A stretch of 64,000 nt of DNA from Kappaphycus alvarezii (Eukaryota > Rhodophyta > Florideophyceae > Gigartinales > Solieriaceae): positions 1 to 64,000 of the forward strand of contig NADL03000557.1 of assembly GCA_002205965.3 (NCBI GenBank), written 5' to 3'. The notes below the pieces were generated by a model. The model did not search any database, had not been told where the DNA came from, and saw nothing but the letters and a program-made list of their open reading frames with translations. The position numbers were made by a program, and so were the translations under genes. Positions 43,901-56,466 of this stretch are shown here, piece by piece. Each line of letters begins with the position of its first letter. Position 1 is the first letter of the stretch.

Positions 43901-46817
43901 AATATCTGAAAGCAGACGGGAGGTTTTATTCCGCTTTAACCCTTGAATAAGCTTCGGCACTCGAAGTTGAGAATGATAGTGAAATCGACGAGTGTTCAAT
44001 ACTCAGGGCTTAAATAGGGACGGTGCTTTGCGGGGCAAAGGAAAAGATCGAGTTGCAACCCAGGGCGTAAGTTTAGTGTTTGGTGAAGAGAGGGTGCGTT
44101 CAGAGGGAAAAGCTTTACCGGGAGGGATGTATCCGACTGAACTGCTGCGGAATTACTAAATGATTCTTATGCGACCACTTGATATCCGTTCTGTTTATTA
44201 TAGTTGTTCATTGATCGAAAGTTCTCGAATAACTCCATGGCACCATTCCATAACGTAGTAAATTTCCAATTGAGTACCAAGACCGGATGTTCATATGAAA
44301 AATACCTCATTCTACCGAGACGGATTCTTCCATAAAGACGAATAAAACTAAAGGATAGAAACGTATGAAGATAAAATTTGTAATATGTAGAGCTTTGAGT
44401 TTTAATTTTTTTGGAGCGGTACAAAAACTACACTGAATAATTTCGCGAACCGATATTCTGCATTTTAATCGGGACACTACCTCTGTATCAAAGCAGACTA
44501 TGGCTTCATTGGAACCTTTTTCTGGTCTGATCCACTAATTCGATGTTTTAACGAAAATGGAGACATACTAGGTAATAAAGGAATAGAAGAGAGAAATGTA
44601 AAAGATGATTTGTTTCATTATACAAATGATAAGGCATAAGTTGATAGTATCTGCCCTTCAATCCAACAAAAGTATCATTTTATGGATTTATTTGCCCTCT
44701 TATCCATGAGTGGAACCGCAAAATTTAAACAGCTTGAGGAAACTAGAACTCGAAACGACCTAAATTGCTTTGCGGGGTACGTAATTATCAAATGTGAGTA
44801 TATATGATCGGTAGATTATTGAGAGATGATCAAATTAATATAATTGTCTTTTAAAAAACCGGAAAGGGGCATTGTATGTACAAAAATGTGATAAAGTACC
44901 CGATTTAATCAAAATAAGGTGCAGTGTAGAATTATAAATGGCGAAGGGTGGAAAGTATGCAGATGATTAAGCAGAGACAATTTAGTGCGACTGTTCATTG
45001 TTTAGTGCTGACTTATCGTGGATTCTGCCTCCTACCTTACGTTATAAACTCATCTTTATTTTGTTCCAAATACATTTCATATCACAATTGCATCGAAGAT
45101 CTTCCTCCACTAATAGAAGAAAAGCTCTTAAAGTGGGCGTTTATGTACAGTGCAAATATATGCACTCATTTTCAGCTGCGGTTACCGGGGAGTAAAGTGG
45201 TTCTTCGAGCAAATGGTAACATTTTTTACTTTAATTGTACGGGAGGTCGACCTTTTCCGTTCAGGATACATTATTTGACAAAACAGGCGACATTTATATT
45301 AATAATTTACAGGAAATTTAAAACACTCTTCTTTCGATCAATAAAAAAGAGATAAAATTGAAGCTCAAACATGGATGAAGGGAGAAGAAAATGAATATAT
45401 ATGTATCTAGAAATACATTACACGAGTTATGCGGTAGCGAAGCAATACTATTAACTGGGAACTTTTGTTGTAGAAATGTTATTTAGGATGGTTTAGAATA
45501 TACTAGGGTGACTTCAGGGTTCCAAATTGTGTTGAATTCAAAGATAAATGAAAATTATTTCGATGCAAGCTGAACAGCATGTAATCATCCTTTGAAATTC
45601 GTACACATTTGATCATTAAAGTACATTTCACCCCCTTTCCTCCAAATCGTACCTATTCGACACCCAACGTGCTCTTAACTTCGTCTAAATCTTCTTCTCG
45701 TCTGCCAACTACCTCTATTTAGTGTCTTTCTGATCACAGCTCCTTAATATTATACCGGGAAAAGATGAAAACCTAATTATCCATCGTCTTATTTGATAAT
45801 TCTCCTCAATATACTACTTATGCAAGTGCTAGACTAGTATTTGTAGTGCAATGACCCTTTGGGTCTACGTTAAGGATCGATTATCCATTTTAATAGCCGA
45901 ATTTCGGTTAGTATTTTATTTAGCTATCTACAAGTCTAACTTTACAGTCCATTAAAGACGCCTGACAGTGGCCAGTAGAGGCGTGTCACGGCACGGTTCT
46001 GGTCCTGATATTTATTAGTTTGCTAACCTACTAACTAACTGACAAGTGTCTAACTGTATCGCAGCCTGTCAGGCGAACTACTAGCCTAGTATTTATTTTT
46101 CGCCGGCCTTAGTGCCGCCCCAAGTAAACAACCACCATAGGTTTGGCTCTTGTTCTAGCTCCCATCCTTCGCGCCCCGCGTGACCCTCTTTGCGGCTCCG
46201 GCGTTAGTGGCTATAGCAGTGCTATCCCCTTTGGTTCCCGCTCGTTGCCCTACGAGCTGATCATCCGCGAGGCTTCGCCCATTTTTCCTTTACGTTAAGG
46301 GTGTTGCGCGAGTGATTTGCATTTTGAACTTGTGGTTTTGTCCCCAGAGAATAGTTGTATCTCTATCCGTGTTGGTGCGTCGATTTTTCCCCGTCGAGGA
46401 CATGTATCGACACCCCGCAGGCTTCCAGCCGTCCACTGAGGGAGGATCGAAATCCCATAGCAGATCCTCGTTCCCCGTCGCGTGCTCGGCTTCTGCCGCC
46501 TTTGAACGTTGGTTTCTCGGCGTTGCCGCTATTTGAATTACTTCGGACTGTGCCTCGCTCACTCGCCCTCAGTGCTACATCTTTCTAGTACACTTTCAGT
46601 GTTTTCTGGTTTATCAACCGTCTATAACCCGTCTTATCAAGAAATCGATCTACTGCCCTCCACGGGGCTTAAAGAGAAAGCGGGTCCCACGGACGCCCGG
46701 TAGGTGCACAATCGACGACTTATTTTGACTTTATTTCCGTTGGCATTCTGGCTCATCACCCTTTCAGAGCTTTGGCTGTGCGTTGCACTACATATTTTGG
46801 TCTTTCGACCTTGAATA
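40991..46817. other. AT-rich desert, then leader of gypsy E3
   Basis: Up to about 45840 no domain-bearing frame is found. The largest frame (44948-45355, plus) has no recognisable feature. From about 45840 composition becomes GC-richer. This part, up to the gag start at 46818, probably holds the 5' LTR and leader of gypsy E3. I could not fix the LTR edges because its partner is not in the window. Confidence 0.4.
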
Positions 46818-47720
46818 ATGCCCTCCGGACGCAGCAACAGCAACAACACAGGTGTGACTACCCGTGCGGGGACCACATCCCCTCAGAAGAATCTTCCAGC
46901 GTCCCGCGCAAGTTCCACTCGTGGTACTGTTGACGCTCTTTACGAGCCCAAGATAACTCTCTCAGAAAAATGCGATGATATGAGCAGGCAGCTGCGTGAA
47001 GAAATACAGTTACTCACCTCCAAGGTGGATGAGTTACAAGGCATCGTCGACGCTATTGAATCTGAAACCTTTGAAAAGGTCAGTGATCTCAAATCGAGAA
47101 GATATGCTCTCGAAAAGAGACTCAAAGACTTTGCAGAGTCACATACAGTAATGAATTCCTTAAAGAAAGACGTGGGTGCGGTCCCCACTGATGTAAACAG
47201 AGCCCTTAAGGGCATCGCTATGGCCAACGGCCAAAATAAATATCGTTTCGATCGCGTATCCAAAAGACTTGAACGTCTTGAAGCGCCAGCAGAAAATAAC
47301 CGACATCCGTCGAATACGCAATCTGCAGCAGCATTCATTGAATTAGAAACATCAGCTTCACGCAACAAAGAAGATTCACAAGAATCAGACCATGAGTTCC
47401 ACAGGGGACGATCTACGAAGAATAAGTCTTCCAAGAAGATAAAGAAAAGTTCTCCCAAGAGCAAGAGAAAGACTCGCAAGAGTCAAAGATACAGTTATAC
47501 ATCGGATAACAGTTCGATAAGTAGCTCTCCATCAACAGTCACGTCCTTTCTGGACTTTGAATACAATGAGGACGATTACTCTTTCGATAACAGTATTTCC
47601 GACTCGGAGGTGGATGAAAGAAGTCGCACCTTACGCTACAGTAAGAGATCGAAAGGATATAAGAAAACCAAAATGTATAGCAAGACAAAAGGAAGCACAA
47701 CCTCTAGGCTGACTATCTAA
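46818..47720 (+). CDS. gypsy E3 gag, N-terminal part
   Basis: 300 codons are open. A Ser/Thr/Asn-rich start is followed by a coiled-coil-like region (LREEIQLLTSKVDELQGIVD, residues about 58-77). Then come a Lys-rich basic stretch (about 195-230) and a Ser/Asp/Tyr-rich tail. The position before the capsid- and zinc-finger-like part of the same element supports gag. Confidence 0.6.
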   Translation: MPSGRSNSNNTGVTTRAGTTSPQKNLPASRASSTRGTVDALYEPKITLSEKCDDMSRQLREEIQLLTSKVDELQGIVDAIESETFEKVSDLKSRRYALEKRLKDFAESHTVMNSLKKDVGAVPTDVNRALKGIAMANGQNKYRFDRVSKRLERLEAPAENNRHPSNTQSAAAFIELETSASRNKEDSQESDHEFHRGRSTKNKSSKKIKKSSPKSKRKTRKSQRYSYTSDNSSISSSPSTVTSFLDFEYNEDDYSFDNSISDSEVDERSRTLRYSKRSKGYKKTKMYSKTKGSTTSRLTI

Positions 47721-48169
47721 GATCGGCACGGTACATCTTGGAAGGGCTCCGCGAGCTCAAACCAATAAACCATCTATCCGAGAACATACTGTCCTACAGG
47801 ACATAGCGACTTGATAACACGTCGCAGACGTTAACATTCCAAAATTCGGGTAAGATTAGAGATTATGCGAATCTTATCAAGACAAAAATATGGAAGGGTA
47901 AATTCTTCTCTGGGGATGACCTCATCTTAATCTTAGACTTCTTGCAGAAGTTAGTTCAAGAATTTAACCTGAAAGATATGACTGAAAGCCAAGCTTTCGG
48001 AGTCCTACTGGACTTTTTGGAGTTGGACTTTTTGGAGTACGTAATCCGAAGAAAATTTCGTTCCGTTTTGTAAACATCAACCCTGTAACAGGGTAGAATA
48101 ACGTCGTGGCCGAAGGTTGTTCAGTGGCTACTTCATAGCTTCGCAACGAGTGATGCCATTCACAATGCT

Positions 48170-48760
48170 GTGTTACAGTTGAGAGATGTGAAACAACTTC
48201 CCTCGGAAAATGAAAAGACCTATTACATGTGTCAAACGGACGCGTCCAAACGTTTCGGTAATTTATATACCTCTCAGGAACTCATGACAATATTCGTCGA
48301 CGGTCTTTATATTACCACGAAGACAGTCGTTGCACCACACCGCGATACGCATCGCCGATTAACGTTCTTAGAACTTACTGACTTTGTGCAAGCGGAGGGA
48401 GAGGCATTCAGTGCTCGGAAAGTACAAACACACAGGGTTTCTTTTGACATGCAAGTTGTGCAACCACAAATAAAAAGGACGGCGTCGCCGCCTCAGTCGA
48501 AAACAATCCACCTAAGGTGGCAATCAAGAGGCTGGCTGAGCTTGTTACATTCCCCTTCAGACTCACAAGAGTCATATCACCAAGGACCCTACGGTTCCAC
48601 ACAAGACATGCATCTTCTGCAAGGAGGACATGATGAAGCAATTTCGTGTTACGAGGAGCCATCCGTCCCTCAAGAGACACATTAGCACGATGTTCCCCAG
48701 GAACCCATACTTCCTTTGGAAGGATCAAGCAGAATTTATGAACCGCGTGAACCATATCTA
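48170..48760 (+). pseudogene. gypsy E3 gag, capsid end and zinc-binding motif
   Basis: A capsid-like segment (VKQLPSENEKTYYMCQTDAS, FVDGLYITTKTVV) is followed by CIFC...HPSLKRH near 48610-48680, a zinc-binding motif. It is part of the broken E3. Confidence 0.5.
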
Positions 48761-48925
48761 GATAATCGAACGAGGTTCGTACGACCAGGTTCGGTCAACA
48801 GACCATTACAGTCCCAACGGGATACCAAGTCCAGTTTGGACAAGGGCAAGATGCATCACTTCATTTGCCATGAGTGCTACGCACTCCCTCGGAAAATTAT
48901 TCGCGTTATTTGGAATAATTCTGGA

Positions 48926-50640
48926 GTGTTCAAGGTTCATTTGGAACACTCCCAGAACCATACCGGATGATTCGGCGCGGTTGGCCACATGTACGGAGCA
49001 TTACCAATTCGTACGCGGATCAATATTGTGTACAGGCAGTAGTATTTACCAACAATAGAGCTATCATTCGCTGGCTAGCTGACAGAGTTAGTCATTATTG
49101 TTACACCCAAATCTGATCATAACAACGGTAGGTTGCAAATTGCATGGCTGTACGTGCAAATATACTTTTCAATCAATACCCAGAACTTGCGCCTCTGTTT
49201 CTGCCACTGAGTGGTAAAGTTACTCCTGGCCCACAAGCTGTGGACCACAACCACGGGCAAAAAATCTAAGGCAGTGACGGACGACCGGCAAGATGGTTAT
49301 CGGCAAGATTGTTCTTCCGCGCCCACGTACAAAATGATCGTTACACAGACTGTGTCATTGAATTCAACTCCCTTCAATCTATCAGGTCTATCTCGTTTCG
49401 ATTACTGAACTCTCTTCCATTATCAATCCTTCTCTATCTCCCAAGCTGCGCATCAGTGTTATCCGGAGTGTTCTGAGTGTTCTCCTGAAAAAATTTTCTT
49501 ATTCATCCTTCCTAGATGTTTATCTTTTGAGAAGATATACGTTTACGTTACGGGAGGCATGCACATGGAGCGCACAACAGCTGGTATTACTCTTTTTTCG
49601 GGTTATACGCTGCTAGATTGCGGCGCGATACGCGCCCATTTTATGACAAATGAAAGTTGTGGTGCTGTAATTTCTTACAGATGAAAATGGTTATTATTAT
49701 TATGCTTGTAAAGCTTTACGTTGCAATATTTCGCCAGGTAGCTGGGGAAGCTGAGGCATGAAAACGAGGTAATGATATATTCATAAGTCGCGTGGAACTT
49801 GACGGTGCGTTTAGTATGATCTCCCGGAAACATTTACTAACATATATCTATGGCTTGGACCTGGAATTCATGTGAACGCCACAAGGGAGGGTACTAGAGA
49901 ATATGAAAGGCCGGTAGAGAACGTTTGCAGTAAAGGTAAAAAGGGCTTCGTAATGAGGATTTATTTTCAGGAGTAGCAGTGCGGTTTGGTTAACTTTTGA
50001 GAGTTGCAGTATTGAACTGAATATTATCCTGTAGAGTTTCAAGTTGATAATACGGTAATCACTGTACTCACGAAATGTTACTATTGTAACGTTCTCACGC
50101 TATATTCTGTTTCAAATAGTGTTAAGTATTGGTGCAGTTGTATGAGAAATTGGCTTTTCATATAGGCCAGGTTTCTGTCAGGGTTAAGCCTTTGTGGAAA
50201 TAAGAATTGAATCTCAATACAGGTCAAATATTTTCATGTCTTAAGGCTTTTTACAGTTCTTTTAATGATATCAAACTAACTGCTAACCGTACTTACGCAA
50301 ATTATTTTTCCTCTCAGCATGAGAAACAGGAATCCACAAGTTCGTAACGTTGAGTCATTGCATGAGCCGTGTATTGGTGCGCACAAGTAAAAAGCAATCA
50401 GTTTCATTATCCATCTTGCTGACAATAGCTTCAACACTTATTGTATCTTGGTTGTTACTGGAAACTACTGGCAGAAGTTGGTGTAACAGATTTTTTTCGG
50501 TTTGGAGCACTTCTTGTCTGATTGGGGTTGTTAATTCCAGCTGTGAGTCTTGATCGGGCGGTAGGTATTGGAGGCTTTGCCTGACGTGCCGCTGGTGGCA
50601 TGGATTGACGCGCGGATGCCATCATTAGAAGGGGCCCTAA
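48926..50640. other. Left subterminal part of the CACTA element
   Basis: Just inside the proposed end lies a hairpin GGAGTGTTC...GAACACTCC (about 48924-48954), typical of subterminal repeats. The rest has no recognised gene. A CACTG at 50060 with a TTACTATTGTAA phrase was considered as an alternative end. Confidence 0.4.
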
Positions 50641-50649
50641 AGGTGGTTT

Positions 50650-51564
50650 GTCTAAGCCGCTCTTGGTCGCTGAACAGTTCTCTGACCACTCTCATATGAC
50701 TGGATCTCTGCTTTTAACTCTGAGATTAGTGCATCCTTATCTACTGCCTCAGAATCTTGATCAAGCTATTATCGGTGGTCACTGTCAAGCATCGTATGCT
50801 CCATTTCTTTATCATTGGTTAACTCCCTAAAATTGGAATCTAGCTCCATGTCAGGTACCAATGTTGGAGCATATCCATCGTAAGATTCTGCAACACCTGG
50901 GGCATACAGCTGGTCTTAATCCTCATCAGAGATGCTTAATGTGCGAGTATAGTCCATTCCATGGTACGAATTGCTGCGAGTTGGTTGAATTTCATCTTTC
51001 GCTGTGACTTGCAAAATGGCATCACCGCTGACCTCTTCCTCTTTTGCATGTTGAATTAGATCTTGCGCTTCGTTGGCACGCTCAGAACCTTGAGCGGATT
51101 CTTTCCTGGGCAGGTGGTTTTGTTGCTTGCGGTATTTTCATGACTTGGTCTCCATCTTTTGAGACATCAGAGTAATTATTGCCCAGTTGTTGGCGCCCTG
51201 TGAGTATGCCTCGAGTTCTTTGTCCGCAGAGATATCAGTTATCAACGTGCCTATTCTCACCCAGTCCATAATACAAAACTCACCGCTCGTATATTTCCCG
51301 TACAAATCCCTGATCTTTTGATTCACGCGTCGATCAACACGGGCTTTTGCGGATTTTGCGATGGTAGTTTTATCGGTTGCAATGAAATGGTTTGTAATGA
51401 ATTGAAGGGTCTTGCTCGCGTCGATTGTTTTCGAATGTCTTCTCCTCTGTGTAGGCTGAAACATTTATGAATTTGTATCTTTCCTTGGGCACGCTACTGG
51501 TACTACTGTCAGTTCCACTTTGCGAGCTCTTGCGCAGTGTTTTCCGTATTGGCGCAGGCGACAT
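50650..51564 (-). pseudogene. Second gene of the CACTA element, decayed
   Basis: The minus strand starts MSPAPIRKTLRKSSQSGTDS (ATG at 51562-51564) and changes frame near 51450. It continues ARVDRRVNQKIRDLYGKYTS and GEFCIMDWVRIGTLITDISA to a stop at 51138. After that stop the same frame stays protein-like and acidic (SERANEAQDLIQHAKEEEVS, LYAPGVAESYDGYAPTLVPD) to a coiled-coil-like LISELKAEIQSYESGQ near 50670, with three further stops. It is transcribed divergently from the transposase. Many CACTA elements carry a second DNA-binding protein, and that role is possible here. No known domain is recognised. Confidence 0.5.
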
Positions 51565-52171
51565 TGCTTTTTAAATGTAACTGGAGAGGAGAGGAGTTGA
51601 CCTAAAGAATATGACAACCACAGAGATTGATTGAAAGAGGGTAGTTGGAGTGTTTGCAAGAGGGTGTTTCAAAGGTTGGGAGGAAAGAGGTGACTATGAT
51701 CTTGAAATATTGCAAGTGTGTGGCTAGACGCGGAAAGGGTGGACCGCATGGAGTCTGATATGATTTAATATAAGGCGGAATTGTAAGCAAGTAAGGTACG
51801 ATTGATGTATCCAGGATCAAAGTGAAATGAGAAGATGTTACAATCGGTAATTTTTATGTGTTTAAATGCAATGCAATTATCAAGGTGATATTGAGCCATC
51901 TACTGTCGTGATTGATATGGTGTGATCGTCGTAGCAGCAGTTTCGTTTCGCTGCCCCGGGCGGACCCTCATTTTTTTGTATTGGTCCCATGCTCAGCTGT
52001 TCGCCTCGATGTTGTGAACCGCATGTCTTGCTTCGGAACAGTAGAGGCTGAACTACAAAGGTGTTAAGTGGTCTTGGGTGCTTTGGCATTTGAGGATGCA
52101 TACATTGCTGATGCTCAATAACTCAAGCGGTACGTTTACATGGTTTACATGGTTTTGCTACCTTCCGAACT
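51565..52171. promoter_or_regulatory. Divergent intergenic region of the CACTA element
   Basis: About 600 bases separate the two divergent transposon genes, so both promoters should lie here. No convincing TATA box was found. ATGGTTTACATGGTTT near 52138 is a short direct repeat before the transposase frame. Confidence 0.35.
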
Positions 52172-55100
52172 ATGTCTGATCTCTATCTTTGCATGGCTGA
52201 ATATTGGTGCAGCAGTCACCCGCCTGGCGTGGCTTTTCACAAGTTTACCATGAAAAGACATCGCACGATTGCTAATGAAGAACGGAAAAATTTAGGTCTG
52301 CCACCGCTCCCATGGGGTCTTCGTTTCAGCCAAGAGGCTGCCCGGCATGTGTTACAGCGATACAGCAAAATGCGTCAAGACCGTGGTGGAAGAAATGAAG
52401 AAACTAGAGCTAGTTTGGTCGCGACGCGAGGACAGGTAGCTTCGGATTTAATTGAACATGTTTCGATTACTCAACCGTTGAGAACTCGAGCGCATACACG
52501 TGTTGCACGGGATCGTGGTCCTGTCTCAGGTGGTTTTCATCATGATGCAACTATAAACGCTGCTTTCCCACATGATGACCCACCTGTGTCGGGTAATGGT
52601 CACTCCCAAGGTGCAAATGAGGGACTTGATGATGAACTTAATGATGGTTACGGTATTGATGATTCTGGTGAGCTTTCTGGGGGCAGCGTTGAAGGTGATA
52701 GATCTGACTCGACTCTGCCGCTGGAGGGTGGGGTTTATGGCGGTCCTAAAGCGTAATTTTTGAGGTGGAGTCGGAACAATAAGGAATGGTTGGCTTTCGC
52801 TGTTGAAATGAGTGCGTCTGGAAATCAAATGGAACGCATAATGCGTAACATTGATTCACCATACAAGTCATGGGAGAAGACTGTGCGTACGAATGTCATC
52901 AAGTTCTCAGGGTTGAAGTTTAGAAGGTATATTGCTTTCCGATGACACATGTTATAAGATATGGAGTACACTGAGAGCGAATTGTCGAGAGCACGTGAGA
53001 ATCCTGATCTATGTGAGGTATGCAAAGAAAGAGGAACGGAACCCGAGTGGTTCTATTTTGAGTAAATATCTCTCCTTCCCAGAATTGCTTGTTGGGCTGC
53101 GCAAGAAAAATTGTGTAACCAACTTTATGACCAAAAGGCAATAGTTTCGGCGAATCGTGGAGGAACTGTGGAGGAAGGTTCGGAGAGGATGTGGAGAGAT
53201 TTTTGTGAAGGGAAGCTTTACGAGAAATTCATGCGTGACAATAGTCGGGATGAAGCCATAAGGCATGATATCTTCATAGTTCCGTCTACTGATGGGTTTG
53301 AGCCATATGCAAAGAGATCAGATGATTTCTGGCCGTTTTTGGCGATCAATCGTAATCTTACTCCGAGTCAGCGGTTCCTAGCTCGTAACGTATTACCACC
53401 GGGGCTTACAAAAGTACCAAAAGCGCCAGGTAAAGTAGAAACATTCTTCAAGCAGTTGCAAAATGAGGTACTAAGGATAAATGCGAAAAGTGGTATTAAG
53501 CTCAGGTTCTATGATGGTGGATGGAGGTCGGTAAGAGTGGAAGTGTTGTGGTTTACTTTGGATTTGCAGACACTGCAGAAGGTTACAGGGACGGCCGGTG
53601 TAAATGGGCGGAAGCCATGTTTGCAGTGTGAAATAGACGGGGTATGGTCAGCAAGAGCACGTCATGACTATTTCCCAACTCAAATTCGATGCAGAACAAA
53701 CAACCCGTTTTCAATATTCCTTATGGTTCGCAAGATCACCATGGAAGCACCATTCATGCGGAGGGTCGGTAGGACTGAGGCTGTCTTGTAATCTATAAGG
53801 AATGTATCTTCCATGAATATGACGCAAAGGGAAGCTCTGTGCAGGGAGACGGGAATTAACTGGAGAACGGTTGCGTATGACTTCCCCGGTATAGTTCCTT
53901 TTAAATCATTTCCAATCGATACTATGCACTTGATAATGAATATTACACATGGCATATTGGAGCTACTGAGGGGAGGAAACAAGCACTTGAATCGTCTGCA
54001 GACGGGGTTTGATGATTTTGTGATTGCTGAACAAGTATGGGATCATATTGATCGGGAGCTTCTGTAAATGCCGTATGGAACCTGTCAGCAGGCGTTTGGT
54101 CAAAGGTCAGGGACGCAAGCTGCGCTCACAAATGGAAAGGTGCTGAGTGTAGAATATTTATTCTCAACTATGCGCTTATGCTCCTTCATGGGCATATACC
54201 TCAAAGTTTTTTGGTTTTCTTAAGATCGTTGTCCGATCTCTTCGAGCTAATATGCAGACCCGAGATTTCAGATGAAAATATCTCCAGAGTTCGTTTGATT
54301 TTCGATTGATTTTGTGCGTCGTTTTGAGCGGGATTTTTTCGGGTTCGATTTTGAACGTTTTGGACTCTGCAAGTTAAGCATCCATTTACTACTACACCTC
54401 GGTCATACTATTGGAATGGTCGTTCCTGTCGTGAATTGCAGCCAGGTGTGTGCGGAGCGGTATATTGGTTTTATCAAGAGTCATTTACATTCAACTGTAG
54501 CAGCAGCTGAATCGCTAACGGAGAATGCAAAAGTGTTTGAGGCGTACAAGATGATGTTTGATGACGCTTTTATGTCATCTGATGATGTGTTTGGGGAAGG
54601 TTTGGTTGATGTTGAATTGGATCCAGAGATGGGGGCTGGCAAGGATGATGGTACAAGCTTAGGGGTTGGAGGGGAAACGTCCCAGAGAGTCGCTCAAGCG
54701 TCTGCAGATTCAGGTAGTGATAAGGGAGGTGATATTCTGGAGGGTGGGATTGAAGCTGGCCATGAACATTTGGATGAGATTAATGGACTTGAAAACGATT
54801 GTGATGATGCCCAGGGGACTGCACAGACGAGAGACATTCCAGGTTACGTTTCGCTGGGTAATAGTAAGTCTGAGCATCTGAATGGTTCTTTCGCACATGA
54901 GATAAACCTGGCAGGGCTGTTGTAGAGCTATATTTTGACTATGGAAGGGATGTCTGAGGAAGAGGCGGAGATTGTTGTGGGACAAAGCGAGTACCTGGCA
55001 TTTAGAAATGCTAAGATCCGGTGTGGCGAGGGCTGGCAGCGTATTGTTGCCTTGTTGGTGGTAATGATAGACGAACCCGTCATGATTTCTACATCGCTGC

Positions 55101-55539
55101 GGAGTTCGCTCCATCTGGGGGAGAGCACGGGGACTTCCCTGTCTATCACGGCTGCATGCTGTGCCTGATTCAGTACAATTTCGACCTTCCTTCTGGAATA
55201 TTATCTATCCCGTTGGTGTTGGCAGCCTGGGCAAGTGACTTAAGGGTGAACGAGCTGCAGGAGGTTTACAAGAACGGGTCTCGGTCGCATTTATTTTCGA
55301 CACCGACAGTTCAGTGCAGCACAAGTGTATTGAATTTGATAGGGGCGGTCGAGCATGAGTATCCTCGGCAAAGAAGGCATTCAAGGATATCCGGGCGCAA
55401 TAATTTATTTCTGGATCCGTATCGCCGCATTAGCAATCTTTTGCACAGCGACGAATCTTCACCAGATCGTTTTAATCCAAACCTGGTAACTGGTACCATA
55501 CAGTGGTCTACACGCAGAATGTCCCTGAACAACGTGTAA
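52172..55539 (+). pseudogene. Tnp2-family (CACTA/EnSpm) transposase, decayed
   Basis: The N-terminal frame has a Cys/His motif (CMAEYWCSSHPPGVAFHKFT then MKRH, residues 7-29), usual at the start of Tnp2 proteins. At 53111-53791 the frame shows DGFEPYAKRSDDFWPF, AINRNLTPSQRFLARNVLPP, VETFFKQLQNEVLRINAKSG, LDLQTLQKVTGTAGVNGRKP and CLQCEIDGVW, the conserved Tnp2 core. PIDTMHLIMNITHGILELLR follows at about 53917. A DUF4218-like stretch (LSIHLLLHLGHTIG, CAERYIGFIKSHLHST) begins near 54370. A C-terminal part with DFYIAAEFAP and YHGCMLCLIQYNFD ends at 55539. Several stops and frame changes break it (for example near 52755, 53790, 54067, 54925). Confidence 0.75.
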
Positions 55540-55964
55540 TAATAGTGAAGGTAAGCAACCACTACAGTAAATTATTCCCATTTACTATTGTAAAATCTGT
55601 GACGTCATTTTGATGATCCATGCGTGACAATTTCTATGCCCATATCTACGCGTCATCTTCAGGCGCCGTCTTTTCATCTAATAAAGGCATCGACTGTATG
55701 AACGTGTTTAAAGTTCTCCTTATTATAGTGAAGTTCGTGAGAGGGGTTCAACTAACTGCATGTGGTGGATATTAGAACGCCTTGCTGGCATGTAGATGTC
55801 ACATAGATTGCTTTTGGAGACTCTGTGACCACTTGCGGAGCACCACTGACGCACTTTATTACACGTGCACATGTATTTCACGTTTATTCCGATATCTCAA
55901 TCCATAATTATTCCAATTAAAGGGGAAATTAGTACTAGGGACTAGGACACATCGCTTTGGAGTG

Positions 55965-56466
55965 AATCCATCCCCTCAGGGATCGCGATACCATTCTGAA
56001 GAACTTCGAAGCGTTATCTCCGATGGAAAAAACCAGTGCGCCACACGCAAGCTACTTTAGGATCCGAAGGATCACGGAAGAAGAGGCCGTAGGCACACCC
56101 GCAAGTCTATCCGTTTCGGATACACAAATGCCGACGGCACAACAAGAATCAACGGCAAATCCGGCCACTTAGTCGAAAAAATGACTGACGGAGTGTCCCG
56201 TCAGGGAAGTTTAACTAAGGCTACGCCTCTGCCCGAGGTGTTGTCACCTCCATCCCCAACTAAGCCAGGTGATACCCAAGTCAAGTAAGGTAACTTTACT
56301 CTGAAAAAGGAACTCCATTCAGAAGGGGAGGGGTAACAGTACCGCCGGTACAATTACAACTCCACTTCCAACGGAAGGTAATACTGAACAGGACATTAGT
56401 CCAAAAGGAGGCCTTGAAAAGACCTGGATACGATACAAAAATTCGAAACATACTGAAAGGATATTA
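55965..56466 (+). pseudogene. gypsy E3, region between gag and protease
   Basis: Composition and Pro/Thr-rich reading resume as in pol leaders, with no distinct domain. It belongs to the E3 fossil by position. Confidence 0.4.

Larger units (their letters stand above)
48882..55964. mobile_element. CACTA-type (Tnp2) DNA transposon inserted in gypsy E3
   Basis: It carries a Tnp2-family transposase on plus (52172-55539) and a second gene on minus (51564 to about 50650). Near the two ends lies an inverted pair: TTGGAATAATTCTGGA (48910-48925) and the reverse complement of TTGGAATAATTATGGA (55901-55916), 15 of 16 matching. CACTCC (48882) and GGAGTG (55959-55964) are proposed outer ends, in line with CACTx termini. 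No 3-bp target duplication is evident there, so exact edges are uncertain. The element splits the gypsy element and is younger than it. Confidence 0.65.

Noticed and set aside
44948-45355. 135-codon frame in the AT-rich desert
   Set aside because: No domain, ordinary AT-driven composition, no paralogue. Likely chance.
50060-55740. Alternative CACTA ends: CACTG at 50060 with CTCACGAAATG, and an inverted match near 55718-55740
   Set aside because: The match is gapped and the right side lacks CAGTG. The pair at 48910/55901 is stronger and fits the gypsy junctions better.
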